Assembly: GCF_027594505.1 (NCBI RefSeq)
Contig: NZ_CP115149.1
Coordinates: 1,946,518-2,010,517, forward strand
Reading direction: 5' to 3'
Length of the DNA stretch: 64,000 bases
Source of the DNA: Tepidiforma flava
GTDB taxonomy: Bacteria; Chloroflexota; Dehalococcoidia; Tepidiformales; Tepidiformaceae
The position numbers were made by a program, and so were the translations under genes. Each line of letters begins with the position of its first letter. Within the stretch, counting starts at the first letter, position 1. This document shows, piece after piece, positions 37,896 through 46,466 of this stretch. The notes beneath the pieces are model-generated. The model was not told the origin of the DNA. It made no database searches and saw only the letters and a list, made by a program, of their open reading frames with translations.

Positions 37896-39986
37896 ATGAA
37901 GCGCAGAGCGGGGCCCGGGCGGCGCGTCCCCTCCGCACTCCTCTTCCTCGCCACCCTCGCAGCCGCAGTCTCGCTCCTTGCAGCGTCCTCCCCGCCCGCC
38001 AGCGCCTCCGATAATCTCCTCGACAACCCCTCCTTCGCTCCGCCCGTCGAAGACGCCTGGGGGCTCTCCCTGCTCGAAGAAACCCCCGACGGTCTCCGAC
38101 TCGGCAGCACCCTCGCCTTCTTCTCCCAATACGTTCCCGCCTCGCCCGGGAGCCGCTACGACGCCCGCGTCACCCTCGCAGCCTCCGCGACCCTCTCCGC
38201 CCAGCTCCGGGTCGAATTCTGGAACACCTCCGGCCCCATCAGTGCCGCCACCGTCATCAGCCCCGTCACCATGATCGGCGAGATGCCCGTCACACTCACG
38301 ACGGCCAGCCCCTCGGCGCCCCCTGGCACGCAGCTCGCCGCCTTCATCGTCGAGGTCCGCGGCAGCCCGGGCACCATCCTCCGGCCCTCCGCGGCCTCCC
38401 TCACCGAATCCGCCGGCAACCCGACCCCGACGCCCACGGCGACGCCGACCAGCACCCCAACCCCAACCCTCCCGGGCCCCGGCGGCTCCGATGTGTCCGG
38501 AGACGGCCCGGCCGCTACGCGCACCCCGACCCCGACGCGCACACCGACGCCCACCCGAACCCCCACGCCGACGAAAACGCCCACGCCGCCCCGCGCCAGC
38601 ACCCCCGCCCGCACCCCGACCATGCCCCCAACCGCCACGCCGACCCTCCCGCCCGGCTCAGCCAGCGGCGGCCTCCTCCGCAACGGCGATTTCGAAGTCG
38701 TCCAGTCCGGCCGCCCGGCGTACTGGTCGAAAGTCGGCGGCGAACTCCGCGCCTCCGCCGACGCCTACGAAGGCCGCTACGCCGCCTGCCTCGATTCCGA
38801 CACGTCCTCGACGAAGTGGCTCTACCAGGTCGTGCCCGTCGAACCCGGCCAGTGGTACGAAGCCCGCGCCTGGGCCAGCGCCACCGGCGGCGACGCCTTC
38901 CTCCGCATCACCTGGTACACCTCCGCCGACGGCAGCGGCGCCGGAACCGACCAGGCCGATGGCGAACCCGTCTCCGGCGGCTGGGCACCCCTCGCTGCCG
39001 GCCCGTTCCGCGCACCCGTCGACGCCCGGTCTGCCCGCGTTCGCCTCATGCTGCGCCCATCGGGCACAGCCACGGCCTGCTTCGACGACGCCTGGTTCGA
39101 TGCTGTCGACGCGCCGCCCCCGACGCCGACACCCTCCCCGAAACCGTCCCCGTCCCCGGCTGCAGGCTCGAGTGCGCCCCAGTCAGCTCCGTCGCCCTCA
39201 CCTGCCCGTGCCCCCTCGGGCGCCGGCAGTTCGTCCCGGCCCGCCGCCCCGCCGCAAGCGGCGGCCGCCGGCCCTCCGGCAGCGCTCCGCATCTCCGAGA
39301 TCATGAGCGACCCGCCCGAGCCCGGCCGCGACGCCGCCTTCGAATGGGTCGAAATCGTCAACACCGGCACCGAACCCGTCGACCTCGCCGGCTGGGTCAT
39401 CGCCGATGCCTCCTCCGCCGACGTCCTGCCGGCGGCCGTCATCCCGCCGGGCGGCTACGCCGTCATCGCCGGCGCCTCGGCCGCGCTTCCCGGCGAGGTC
39501 CTCACGGTCCGCGTCCCGGACGGCGACATCGGCAACGGGCTCGGCAACACCGGCGACGTCCTCCGCCTCCGCGACCCCGCCGGCCGCACCATCGACGAAG
39601 TCTCCTTCGGCACCCGTGCGGACGTGTTCGACCCCCCGCCCCCGGCGCCCGAAGCCGGTGAAACGATTGGGCTCCGCGACCCCGCCGCCGAACCCGCCCC
39701 TGAGAACTGGGCGGTCACGCTCCGCCCGACGCCGGGCCAGCCCAACGTCTTCGCCGCCGCCGTCGAGACCGCCGTCGCCGGCGCATCGGCCGCAGGCGGT
39801 TCTCCTGCGCCGCCGCGGTCCGCCGCTGCCCTCCAGGTCCAGGAAGGAGGCGATGGCGGCTCCGTCGTCCCCTGGATGGTCCTGGGCGGGCTCGCCGGCA
39901 TCAGCGTCGGCATGCTCGGCGCCGCCATCGCCCGCGCCGTCAAACGCGCCCGCGAACGCCGCAGCCGCCGCAAACCCCGCTCCTGA
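37896..39986 (+). CDS. Secreted, membrane-anchored lamin-tail domain protein
   Basis: The 696-residue surface protein starts with a basic signal peptide (LLFLATLAAAVSLLAASS). Two beta-sandwich-like modules (about 38-170 and 255-405; LLRNGDFEVVQSGRPAYW, ACFDDAWFD) are joined by Thr-Pro repeats (RTPTPT units, about 173-250) and a Pro/Ser linker. A lamin-tail domain follows at about 463-580 (ISEIMSDPPEPG, EWVEIVNTG, DLAGWVI). A C-terminal helix near 657-685 and an Arg/Lys tail would anchor it. The TP linkers are probable glycosylation or spacer regions. Function is unknown. Confidence 0.8.
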   Translation: MKRRAGPGRRVPSALLFLATLAAAVSLLAASSPPASASDNLLDNPSFAPPVEDAWGLSLLEETPDGLRLGSTLAFFSQYVPASPGSRYDARVTLAASATLSAQLRVEFWNTSGPISAATVISPVTMIGEMPVTLTTASPSAPPGTQLAAFIVEVRGSPGTILRPSAASLTESAGNPTPTPTATPTSTPTPTLPGPGGSDVSGDGPAATRTPTPTRTPTPTRTPTPTKTPTPPRASTPARTPTMPPTATPTLPPGSASGGLLRNGDFEVVQSGRPAYWSKVGGELRASADAYEGRYAACLDSDTSSTKWLYQVVPVEPGQWYEARAWASATGGDAFLRITWYTSADGSGAGTDQADGEPVSGGWAPLAAGPFRAPVDARSARVRLMLRPSGTATACFDDAWFDAVDAPPPTPTPSPKPSPSPAAGSSAPQSAPSPSPARAPSGAGSSSRPAAPPQAAAAGPPAALRISEIMSDPPEPGRDAAFEWVEIVNTGTEPVDLAGWVIADASSADVLPAAVIPPGGYAVIAGASAALPGEVLTVRVPDGDIGNGLGNTGDVLRLRDPAGRTIDEVSFGTRADVFDPPPPAPEAGETIGLRDPAAEPAPENWAVTLRPTPGQPNVFAAAVETAVAGASAAGGSPAPPRSAAALQVQEGGDGGSVVPWMVLGGLAGISVGMLGAAIARAVKRARERRSRRKPRS

Positions 39987-40012
39987 CGCCCTCCCCCGGC
40001 CCCGCGCGCCCC

Positions 40013-40021
40013 TGCTACACT
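40013..40021 (+). promoter_or_regulatory. Extended -10 promoter of the CoA-transferase gene
   Basis: TGCTACACT (hexamer 40016-40021) lies 28 nt before the ATG. CCGGAGG at 40036-40042 is the ribosome site. This gene therefore has a short conventional leader. Confidence 0.55.
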
Positions 40022-40049
40022 CCCGCCATCCAGCCCCGGAGGCCCGACG

Positions 40050-41264
40050 ATGGCAGCGCTCGACGGCCTGAAAGTCCTCGACCTCACCCAGTACGAGGCC
40101 GGCACCACCTGCACCCAGTACCTCGCCTGGCTCGGCGCCGAGGTCATCAAAATCGAGCGCCCAGGTGTCGGGGACCCCGGCCGCAACGTCGCCGGCAAGG
40201 GCCGCGACTCCTACTACTTCCTCTCCTTCAATAACAACAAGAAGAGCGCCGCCATCGCCCTCGACACCCCCGAGGGTCGCGAACTCTTCCTCAGCCTCGT
40301 TCCCCGCTTCGATGTCGTCGTCGAAAACTTCACCCTCGGCACCATGGAGAAGCTCGGCCTCGGCTACGACGTCCTCTCCGCCATCAACCCCGGCATCATC
40401 TACGCCACGATCAAGGGGTTCGGCACGCACGGCCCGTATGCCGGCTACAAGTGCTTCGATATGGTCGCGCAGGCCGCGGGCGGCGCCTTCAGCGTCACCG
40501 GCGACCCCGACGGCCCGCCGATGCGCCCCGGCGCCACCTTCGGCGATACCGGCTCCGGCGTGCATGCCGCCCTGGGCATCCTCGCCGCCTTCATCCAGCG
40601 GCAGCGCACCGGCCGCGGCCAGGTCGTCGAAATCGCCATGCAGGAAGTCATCGCCAACTTCATGCGCGAACCGATGTCCCAGCGCGAATGGCGCTCCAGC
40701 CCCATCCAGCGCCGCGGCAACCGCACCGTCGTCCCCACCGACCTCTACCCCTGCGCCCCGGGCGGCCCGAACGACTACATCTACATCATGGTCGTCACCA
40801 CCCGCATGTGGGACGCCCTCATCGCCGCCATCGACATGCCAGAGCTCGGCATGGACCCCCGCTTCGCCACCGTCCGCGACCGGCACGCCCACGGCGACGA
40901 ACTCTGGGAGTACATCGCCAGCTGGACCCGCCAGCGCACCAAGTTCGAAGCCATGGAGCACCTCGCCGCGGCCGGCGTCCCCTGCAGCGCCGTCTTCGAT
41001 ACCGAAGACCTCCTCGCCAACCGCCACCTCCGCGCCCGCAACATGGTCCGCACCATCCAGCACCCCACGGTCGGCGAATTCCAGCTCCTCGCCCCGCCCA
41101 TCCACCTCAGCGACTCCGAGGTCGAACTGCAGCGCGCGCCGCTCCTCGGCGAGCACACCGCCGGCGTCCTCGCTGCCGAGCTCGGCCTCACCGCAGCCGA
41201 CCTCGCCGACCTCGCGGCCCGCGGCGTCATCGGCATCCACGACCCGGCCCATGCGCCAGCCTGA
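40050..41264 (+). CDS. CaiB/BaiF family (class III) CoA-transferase
   Basis: This 404-residue class III CoA-transferase opens with LDGLKVLDLTQYEAG, AWLGAEVIKIERP and NNNKKSAAIALDT. The nucleophilic Asp expected near residue 170 lies in FGDTGSGVHA. These enzymes move CoA between carboxylic acids or carnitine-like substrates; members include formyl-CoA transferase and alpha-methylacyl-CoA racemase. The substrate is unknown. YqgE follows 39 nt later. Confidence 0.92.
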   Translation: MAALDGLKVLDLTQYEAGTTCTQYLAWLGAEVIKIERPGVGDPGRNVAGKGRDSYYFLSFNNNKKSAAIALDTPEGRELFLSLVPRFDVVVENFTLGTMEKLGLGYDVLSAINPGIIYATIKGFGTHGPYAGYKCFDMVAQAAGGAFSVTGDPDGPPMRPGATFGDTGSGVHAALGILAAFIQRQRTGRGQVVEIAMQEVIANFMREPMSQREWRSSPIQRRGNRTVVPTDLYPCAPGGPNDYIYIMVVTTRMWDALIAAIDMPELGMDPRFATVRDRHAHGDELWEYIASWTRQRTKFEAMEHLAAAGVPCSAVFDTEDLLANRHLRARNMVRTIQHPTVGEFQLLAPPIHLSDSEVELQRAPLLGEHTAGVLAAELGLTAADLADLAARGVIGIHDPAHAPA

Positions 41265-41303
41265 CCCTTCCCGCTCCCGCCGCCCTGCGCGAAGATCCCT
41301 CCC

Positions 41304-41855
41304 GTGACCGAATCCCTCGCAGGGAAGCTCCTCATCGCTTCCCTCTCGCTCGTCGACCCCAACTTCTTCCGCACCGTCGTCCTCGTCTGCATGCACGACG
41401 AAGACGGCGCCATGGGCCTCGTCCTCAACCACCCGCTCGAGCAGGCTCCCGTCGCCGACCACCTCCCGCAGTTCGCCGCCCTCGCCGCGCCGCCGGCCGT
41501 CGTTTTCAAAGGCGGCCCCGTCGAGCCGACCGCAGCCATCGCCCTCGGCCGCTTCCGGCCCGGCGCCGACCCCGCCAACCGCATCGTCGGCCGCGCCGCC
41601 CTCCTCGACCTCTCCCGCCCCCTCGAGGACTACCGGGCCGACCTCGAATCCGTCCGCGTCTTCGCCGGCTACGCCGGCTGGGGCGCCGGCCAGCTCGACC
41701 GCGAAATCGCCGAAGAAGCCTGGTTCGTCGTCCCCGCCCTGGAAGGCGACGCCTTCGACCCGGACGCCGCCACCCTCTGGCGCCGCGTCCTCCTCCGTCA
41801 GCCCGGCAAACTCAAACTCTTCGCCTGGGCCCCCGCCGACCCGCGCGTCAACTGA
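41304..41855 (+). CDS. YqgE/AlgH family protein
   Basis: The 183-residue protein matches the UPF0301 (YqgE/AlgH) family: GKLLIASLSLVDPNFFRTVV, GAMGLVLNHPL, GGPVEP and RVFAGYAGWGAGQLDREI. Function is not established; some members bind peptides or influence transcription. The start is GTG at 41304. Confidence 0.93.
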   Translation: MTESLAGKLLIASLSLVDPNFFRTVVLVCMHDEDGAMGLVLNHPLEQAPVADHLPQFAALAAPPAVVFKGGPVEPTAAIALGRFRPGADPANRIVGRAALLDLSRPLEDYRADLESVRVFAGYAGWGAGQLDREIAEEAWFVVPALEGDAFDPDAATLWRRVLLRQPGKLKLFAWAPADPRVN

Positions 41856-41908
41856 CCCGCGCCCGTCCGCCCGTTGACGCAGCGCCCCGCCCGGCGCACC
41901 CTGCGCCC

Positions 41909-42478
41909 ATGAGCAGCGAACGCATCTCCTGGTTCCCCGTCCTCGAACGCGACCAGCTCTCCGACGAAGCCCGCGCCCTCTTCGACCAGATGGAGGAGCG
42001 CATGGGGTTCGTCCCCAACGTCTTCCGCGCGCTCGCCTGGCGGGGCGACCGCATGCTCAAGTGGTGGGCCCACTACCAGGCCGTCATGGAGCCGACCCCC
42101 GGCCTCGGCAAGGCCGAGCGCGAAATGATCGCCGTCGTCGTCTCCATGCAGAACCAGTGCCTCTACTGCCTCACCAGCCACGGCTACGCCCTCCGCGCCA
42201 TCCTCAAAGACCCCGTCCAGGGCGACCGCATCACCCTCGACTACCGCAAAGCCGGCCTATCCGAAAAGCACATGGCCATGCTCGACTTCGCCGTCAAGCT
42301 CACCCTCGACCCCGTCACCGTCACCGAAGACGACATCGACGAACTCCGCGCCGTCGGCTTCAGCGACGAGGACTGCTGGGACATCGTCGAAGTCGCCTCC
42401 ATGTTCAACTTCACCAACCGGCTCATGAGCGGCGCCGGCGTCCTCCCCAACCCCGAATACCACGGCCTCGCCCGCTGA
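41909..42478 (+). CDS. Carboxymuconolactone decarboxylase/AhpD-like peroxidase-related protein
   Basis: The 189-residue protein has the AhpD redox motif in NQCLYCLTSHG (CxxC with a nearby His). The N-terminus and MLDFAVKLT segment match uncharacterised peroxidase-related alkylhydroperoxidase-fold proteins. ATG 41909 is preceded by CACCCT (41897-41902) with a 6-nt gap and by TTGACG at 41872-41877, suggesting its own leaderless promoter. The long open frame upstream is a shadow of the CoA-transferase. Confidence 0.88.
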   Translation: MSSERISWFPVLERDQLSDEARALFDQMEERMGFVPNVFRALAWRGDRMLKWWAHYQAVMEPTPGLGKAEREMIAVVVSMQNQCLYCLTSHGYALRAILKDPVQGDRITLDYRKAGLSEKHMAMLDFAVKLTLDPVTVTEDDIDELRAVGFSDEDCWDIVEVASMFNFTNRLMSGAGVLPNPEYHGLAR

Positions 42479-42502
42479 CATTGCGCTCGCGCCGCGCGAA
42501 CC

Positions 42503-42532
42503 AAACGGGGGCCGGATTCCCGGCCCCCGTTT
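42503..42532. terminator. Bidirectional intrinsic terminator
   Basis: A perfect 13-bp stem, AAACGGGGGCCGG (42503-42515) with CCGGCCCCCGTTT (42520-42532), has loop ATTC. A/T triplets at both bases allow it to stop both the AhpD-like gene and the convergent fasciclin gene. Confidence 0.88.
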
Positions 42533-42564
42533 CCCGTTTTCGCTCCCGGGTTGCCCCGGCCCAG

Positions 42565-43101
42565 CTACTCGGGGATGAGCACCCTGTCGATCACGTGGAT
42601 CACGCCGTTCGTCGCCTCCACGTCCGCGGAGGTGACCGTCGCGTCGCCGACCATCACCCTCCCGTTCTCGACCTTGATGCTCAGCGCCGAACCCTCCACC
42701 GTCGTCGCCTCGGACAGCGAGGCGACCTGGTCCGAGGTCACCTTCCCGGCCACGACGTGGTAGGTCAGCACCTTCGTCAGCTGGTCGCGATCGGCGAGCA
42801 GGCTGTCCAGCGTCCCCGCCGGCAGCGCCGCGAACGCCTCATCCGTCGGCGCGAACACGGTGAACGGGCCGTCGCCCTTCAGCGTCTCCACCAGGCCGGC
42901 GGCTTCGAGGGCGCGCGCCAGCGTCGTGAAGTTCCCGGCGGCCGTCGCCACCTCGATGATGTCGCCGCTCGCCGCGGGCGGTGCCGTTGGGATGGGCGTC
43001 GGCGCTGCCTCGTCATCGTCCCCGCCGCAGGCGACCATCGCCAGCGAAGCGAACGCCGCCCCCGCGAGCAGCAGCGCAGTGCGCCATCGAACGACCTTCA
43101 T
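42565..43101 (-). CDS. Fasciclin (FAS1) domain lipoprotein
   Basis: The 178-residue protein has a lipoprotein signal: a hydrophobic segment to LAMVAC, with C25 as lipidated residue, then an acidic/Pro-rich linker. One FAS1 domain follows ([57 protein letters not shown]). Such proteins mediate adhesion or surface display. The ATG 43101 follows AGGGGGTT. It is divergent from htpX across a palindrome-containing spacer. Confidence 0.93.
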   Translation of the reverse strand: MKVVRWRTALLLAGAAFASLAMVACGGDDDEAAPTPIPTAPPAASGDIIEVATAAGNFTTLARALEAAGLVETLKGDGPFTVFAPTDEAFAALPAGTLDSLLADRDQLTKVLTYHVVAGKVTSDQVASLSEATTVEGSALSIKVENGRVMVGDATVTSADVEATNGVIHVIDRVLIPE

Positions 43102-43189
43102 GAGAACCCCCTGGGTGTGAGCTTCCCGCCGCCGCTTCCGGCCGGCAGGTACAGGGGGTACGAACATCCAGTGCCAAATCGATCCCAGA

Positions 43190-43209
43190 AAGAAAAGACG
43201 TATTTTCTT
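43190..43209. promoter_or_regulatory. AT-rich palindrome between fasciclin gene and htpX
   Basis: AAGAAAA (43190-43196) and TTTTCTT (43203-43209) flank GACGTA. This 20-bp site is strikingly AT-rich for this genome and sits in a divergent promoter region. It is a plausible repressor or activator site. Confidence 0.5.
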
Positions 43210-43252
43210 CCCGCTTACCCCGTCTTTCCGCCCCGGCCGCCGGCACGCGCCC

Positions 43253-43258
43253 TATACT
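43253..43258 (+). promoter_or_regulatory. -10 element of htpX
   Basis: TATACT lies 30 nt before the htpX ATG. An AGGAGG follows at 43266-43271, 17 nt from the ATG, which is a long spacing. Confidence 0.5.
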
Positions 43259-43288
43259 TTTCCTCAGGAGGTTAGCCACCACGTTGCC

Positions 43289-44134
43289 ATGAACTTCCTC
43301 AAAACGACCGTCCTGCTCGCTGCCCTCACCGGCCTGCTCGTCGCCGTCGGCGGCTTCATCGGCGGCACCGGCGGCGCGATCCTCTTCCTCATCTTCGCCG
43401 GCATCATGAACTTCTTTGCCTACTGGTTCAGCGACCGCGTCGCGCTCGCCATGGCCGGCGCCCGCCAGATCTCCGAAGCCGACCACCCGCGCCTCTTCCA
43501 GATGGTCCGTGAAGTCGCCCGGGCCGCCGGCATGCCCATGCCCCGCGTCTACATCGTGGAAAACCCCTCGCCGAACGCCTTCGCCACCGGCCGCGACCCG
43601 AAGCACGCCGTCGTCGCCGTCACGACCGGCATCCTCCGCCTGCTCGATGAGCGCGAACTCCGCGCGGTCATCGGCCACGAGATGGGCCACGTCAAGAACC
43701 GCGACATCCTCACCAGCTCCATCGTCGCCACCATCGCCGGCGCCATCTCCATGATCGCCCAGGTGCTCATGTTCACCAGCCTCTTCGGCGGCGGCGACCG
43801 CGACCGCAACCCCCTCGCGGCGCTCGCCGTCATTCTCCTCGCGCCCATCGCCGCCACGCTCCTCCAGCTCGGCATCAGCCGCTCCCGCGAATACGCCGCC
43901 GACGAAACCGGCGCCCGCGTTACCCGCGACCCGCTCGCGCTCGCCAGCGCCCTCGAGAAGCTGAAGATGGGCATCGCCGCCGTGCCCATGGAGCCAACCC
44001 CCGCCCAGGAGGCGGTCTCCGCCCTGTACATCGCGAACCCCTTCCGCGGCGAAGGCCTCGCCAACCTCTTCAGCACTCACCCGCCGCTGGATGAGCGCAT
44101 CCGCCGCCTCCGCAACATGGCCGGCCGCATCTAA
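43289..44134 (+). CDS. htpX: Zinc metalloprotease HtpX
   Basis: HtpX is a membrane-bound M48 protease for quality control of membrane proteins. It has 281 residues and two N-terminal helices. The zinc motif is HEMGHVKNRD, with the third ligand probably in REYAADETGA. NAFATGRDPKHAVV is typical. The AGGAGG is 17 nt upstream of the ATG. A palindrome and TATACT-type promoter precede it, consistent with stress control in related bacteria. A strong terminator follows. Confidence 0.95.
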   Translation: MNFLKTTVLLAALTGLLVAVGGFIGGTGGAILFLIFAGIMNFFAYWFSDRVALAMAGARQISEADHPRLFQMVREVARAAGMPMPRVYIVENPSPNAFATGRDPKHAVVAVTTGILRLLDERELRAVIGHEMGHVKNRDILTSSIVATIAGAISMIAQVLMFTSLFGGGDRDRNPLAALAVILLAPIAATLLQLGISRSREYAADETGARVTRDPLALASALEKLKMGIAAVPMEPTPAQEAVSALYIANPFRGEGLANLFSTHPPLDERIRRLRNMAGRI

Positions 44135-44156
44135 CGGAGCCCGCCGCCCGGGCACT

Positions 44157-44192
44157 CCGCGAGCCGCCCCGCCGGGGCGGCTCGCGGCTTTC
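44157..44192 (+). terminator. Intrinsic terminator after htpX
   Basis: CCGCGAGCCGCCCC (44157-44170) pairs with GGGGCGGCTCGCGG (44174-44187), followed by CTTT. It lies 22 nt after the htpX stop. Confidence 0.85.
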
Positions 44193-44217
44193 CGCGCGAT
44201 GCGGCACCATCCCCGCC

Positions 44218-44949
44218 GTGGAAATCGCCGAAAGCTCCGTCACCTTCCCCGGTCCCGGCGGCCGGGCCACGCCCGCCTTCCTCGCCCTCCCGGCCGGTGC
44301 AGAAGCGGCCCCGGTGCCCGGCGTCCTCGTCCTCCACGAAATCTTCGGCCTGAACGATGACATCCGCGCCCAGGCCCGCCGCGTCGCCGGCCTCGGCTAC
44401 GCCGCCCTCGCGCCGGACCTCCTCGGCGCTCTCGGCCCGCGCCCGCTCTGCCTCGTCCGCGCCTTCCGCGACCTCGCCCGCGGCGAGGGCCGCGCCTTCG
44501 ACGCCCTCGACGCCGCCCGCGCGTGGCTCACTGCCCACCCCGCCGTCGATGGGAGCCGCCTTGGCGTCCTCGGCTTCTGCATGGGCGGCTCCTTCGCCCT
44601 GCTCATGGCGGCCCGCGCACCCCTTCGCGCCGCTGCCGTCTTCTACGGCGCCGTGCCGAAGGACCGCGCTGCGCTCGAAGGCGTCTGCCCTGTCGTTGCC
44701 GGCTACGGCGGCCGCGACCGGCTCTTTGCGCCGCAGGGCCGCCGCCTCCAGCAACACCTGCAGCAGCTCGAGGTGCCGCACGACGTCGTGGTCTACCCCC
44801 GCGCCGGGCACTCCTTCATGAATCGCCACGAAGGCATCGCCGCGCGGCTTGGCGCCTGGGGCCCGATGAAGGTCGGCTACGACCCTGCCGCGGCCGAGGA
44901 CAGCTGGCGCCGCATCGCGGCCTTCTTCGCAGACCACCTGGGCCGCTGA
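44218..44949 (+). CDS. Dienelactone hydrolase family protein
   Basis: This 243-residue alpha/beta hydrolase has the DLH triad: nucleophilic Cys in LGFCMGGSFAL, Asp in YGGRDRLFA and His in RAGHSFMN. The N-terminal LHEIFGLNDDIR block is typical. True dienelactone hydrolysis is only one activity in the family. The GTG at 44218 has no ribosome site, but CACCAT ends 7 nt before it. It converges with the ROK kinase gene, 1 nt apart. Confidence 0.9.
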   Translation: MEIAESSVTFPGPGGRATPAFLALPAGAEAAPVPGVLVLHEIFGLNDDIRAQARRVAGLGYAALAPDLLGALGPRPLCLVRAFRDLARGEGRAFDALDAARAWLTAHPAVDGSRLGVLGFCMGGSFALLMAARAPLRAAAVFYGAVPKDRAALEGVCPVVAGYGGRDRLFAPQGRRLQQHLQQLEVPHDVVVYPRAGHSFMNRHEGIAARLGAWGPMKVGYDPAAAEDSWRRIAAFFADHLGR

Positions 44950-44950
44950 C

Positions 44951-45904
44951 TCACGCCGATTCCAGCCGCTCGAACGCCACCGCCGCCGCGCCCAGCAGGC
45001 CCGTGTTCTCCCCGAGTTCGCTCAGCCGCACCAGCGCGCTGCCGGCCGCGCCGTACGCCATCGACCGCATCGCCTCCCGCATCGGGCCCAGCAGCATCTC
45101 GCCCATCGCCAGCAGCCCGCCGGAGAGCGTCACCGCATCCGGGTTCAGCACGTTCACGAGACTCCCCAGCCCCAGCCCGAGGTAGTGGCCCCCGTTCCGG
45201 ATCTCCGCCTCGCTCGCCCGGTCGCCCTTCGCCGCCGCCGCGAACAGGTGCGCGCCCGTCGGCTCGTCGTACCCCACGACTTCCTTCAGCACCGGCGACT
45301 TCCCCTGCTCCAGCAGCTTCCGCGCCCGCGCCGCGAACGCCACGCCGCTCACGAGCGCCTCGAGGCACCCCCGCGAGCCGCACGCGCACCGCGGCCCGCC
45401 CGGGTCGATCACGATGTGGCCGATCTCGCCGGCCAGCCCCTGCGCGCCCCGGTACAGCCGCCCGTCGATCACCAGCCCGCCCCCGATGCCCGTCCCCAGC
45501 GTCGCATGCAGCAGGTGCCGCGTCCCCCGCCCTGCGCCGAACCGGTGCTCCCCGAGCGCCGCCGCCGAGGCGTCGTTCTCGATGAAGGCCGGGATGCCCA
45601 GCCGCTGCGCCACCGGCGTCGTCAGCACCACGTTCCGGAACCCCGCGATGTTCGGCGCGAAGATCACCCGCCCCTCGTTCGCGTTCACCAGCCCCGCCGT
45701 CGCGATGCAGGCCGCCGCCGGCCGCTCCCCGGATGCCCGCACCGCCTCGGCCAGCAGGTCGACCACCAGCTGGACCATCTCCCCCGGCGACGCCTCCGCC
45801 GGCGTCGGATGGTCCGCCCGGTAGCCGATCGCCCCGCCTTCGTCGACGACCGCTGCCCGGAGGTGCGTCCCCCCGAGGTCCGCTGCCAGCACCGTCCGCG
45901 CCAT
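44951..45904 (-). CDS. ROK-family sugar kinase, glucokinase-like
   Basis: The 317-residue protein has the phosphate motif LAADLGGTHLRAAVVD, the substrate region ENDASAAALGE, the ATP motif LGTGIGGGLV and the ROK zinc motif CACGSRGCLEAL, with GEIGHI. Glucose is the likeliest substrate. The ATG 45904 is preceded by TAGAGT with an 8-nt gap. A long open frame upstream to 46504 is a shadow. A beta-glucosidase gene lies close by, which would supply glucose. Confidence 0.92.
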   Translation of the reverse strand: MARTVLAADLGGTHLRAAVVDEGGAIGYRADHPTPAEASPGEMVQLVVDLLAEAVRASGERPAAACIATAGLVNANEGRVIFAPNIAGFRNVVLTTPVAQRLGIPAFIENDASAAALGEHRFGAGRGTRHLLHATLGTGIGGGLVIDGRLYRGAQGLAGEIGHIVIDPGGPRCACGSRGCLEALVSGVAFAARARKLLEQGKSPVLKEVVGYDEPTGAHLFAAAAKGDRASEAEIRNGGHYLGLGLGSLVNVLNPDAVTLSGGLLAMGEMLLGPMREAMRSMAYGAAGSALVRLSELGENTGLLGAAAVAFERLESA

Positions 45905-45912
45905 ACGTTCGC

Positions 45913-45954
45913 ACTCTAGCGCATGCCCGCGCGGGTCCGCACTTCGCGTACCCT
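45913..45954. promoter_or_regulatory. Divergent leaderless promoters for the ROK kinase and the F420-type gene
   Basis: Minus strand: TAGAGT at 45913-45918, 8 nt from the kinase ATG. Plus strand: TACCCT at 45949-45954, 7 nt from the GTG at 45962. The two -10 elements lie within 42 nt, back to back. Confidence 0.55.
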
Positions 45955-45961
45955 TTCTGCC

Positions 45962-46399
45962 GTGCCCGTCGTCATCGGCCCGCGCGAACGCGAGCTCCTC
46001 CTCGCCGAACCCGTCGCCCGGCTCGCGACCATCGCCCCCTCCGGCCGGCCGCGGCTCGTCCCCGTCTGCTTCGCCCTCCTCGATGAGCCCGCCGGCCCCG
46101 TCCTCGCCGTCGCCGTCGACGAAAAACCGAAGCGAACCGCCGCGCTCGCCCGCATCGCCGACCTCCAGCGCGACCCCCGCGCCGCGATCCTCGTCGACCG
46201 CTACGACGCCGACTGGAGCCGCCTCGCCTGGGTCCGCCTCGATTGCGGCGCAGAAGTCCTGTCCCGCGGCGCCGCCTGGCCAGAAGCCCTCGCAGCCCTC
46301 CGCCTCCGCTACCCCCAGTACCGCGCCATGGCGCTCGAACGGCTGCCGCTCCTCCGCTTCGTCCCCGTCCGGGTCGTCTCCTGGTTCGCCGGCGGCTGA
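45962..46399 (+). CDS. PPOX-class F420-dependent oxidoreductase (TIGR03668-like)
   Basis: The 145-residue split-barrel flavin/F420-binding protein shows LAEPVARLATIAPSGRPRLVPVCF, DEKPKRTAALARIADL and AAILVDRYDADWSRLAWVRL. These fit the F420-dependent branch of the pyridoxamine-oxidase fold. F420 use is inferred from family only. I chose GTG 45962 because TACCCT ends 7 nt upstream; ATG 45923 would add 13 weak residues and overlap the divergent promoters. Confidence 0.8.
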   Translation: MPVVIGPRERELLLAEPVARLATIAPSGRPRLVPVCFALLDEPAGPVLAVAVDEKPKRTAALARIADLQRDPRAAILVDRYDADWSRLAWVRLDCGAEVLSRGAAWPEALAALRLRYPQYRAMALERLPLLRFVPVRVVSWFAGG

Positions 46400-46422
46400 C
46401 CCGCACCTCCCCGCTCCCGCCC

Positions 46423-46445
46423 TGCTACGATCGTTTGCGTACCCT
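46423..46445 (+). promoter_or_regulatory. Two overlapping -10 elements before the glutathione peroxidase gene
   Basis: TGCTACGAT (46423-46431) is identical to the element before the CDF gene. GCGTACCCTTTC (46437-46448) is an exact 12-mer copy of the site before the F420-type gene (45946-45957). Either could start a short leader that contains GGAGG. Confidence 0.5.
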
Positions 46446-46466
46446 TTCGCCCCTACGGAGGTTCCC

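Noticed and set aside
36428-38110. A 560-residue minus-strand frame across the SDR and rluB genes
   Set aside because: It is Gly/Arg-rich, lacks motifs, and conflicts with the rluB and SDR frames that carry intact catalytic residues.
38420-38650. CRISPR-like or satellite repeat
   Set aside because: The periodic ACCCCGACGC-type sequence is coding and yields Thr-Pro repeats of the surface protein; there are no spacers of constant length.
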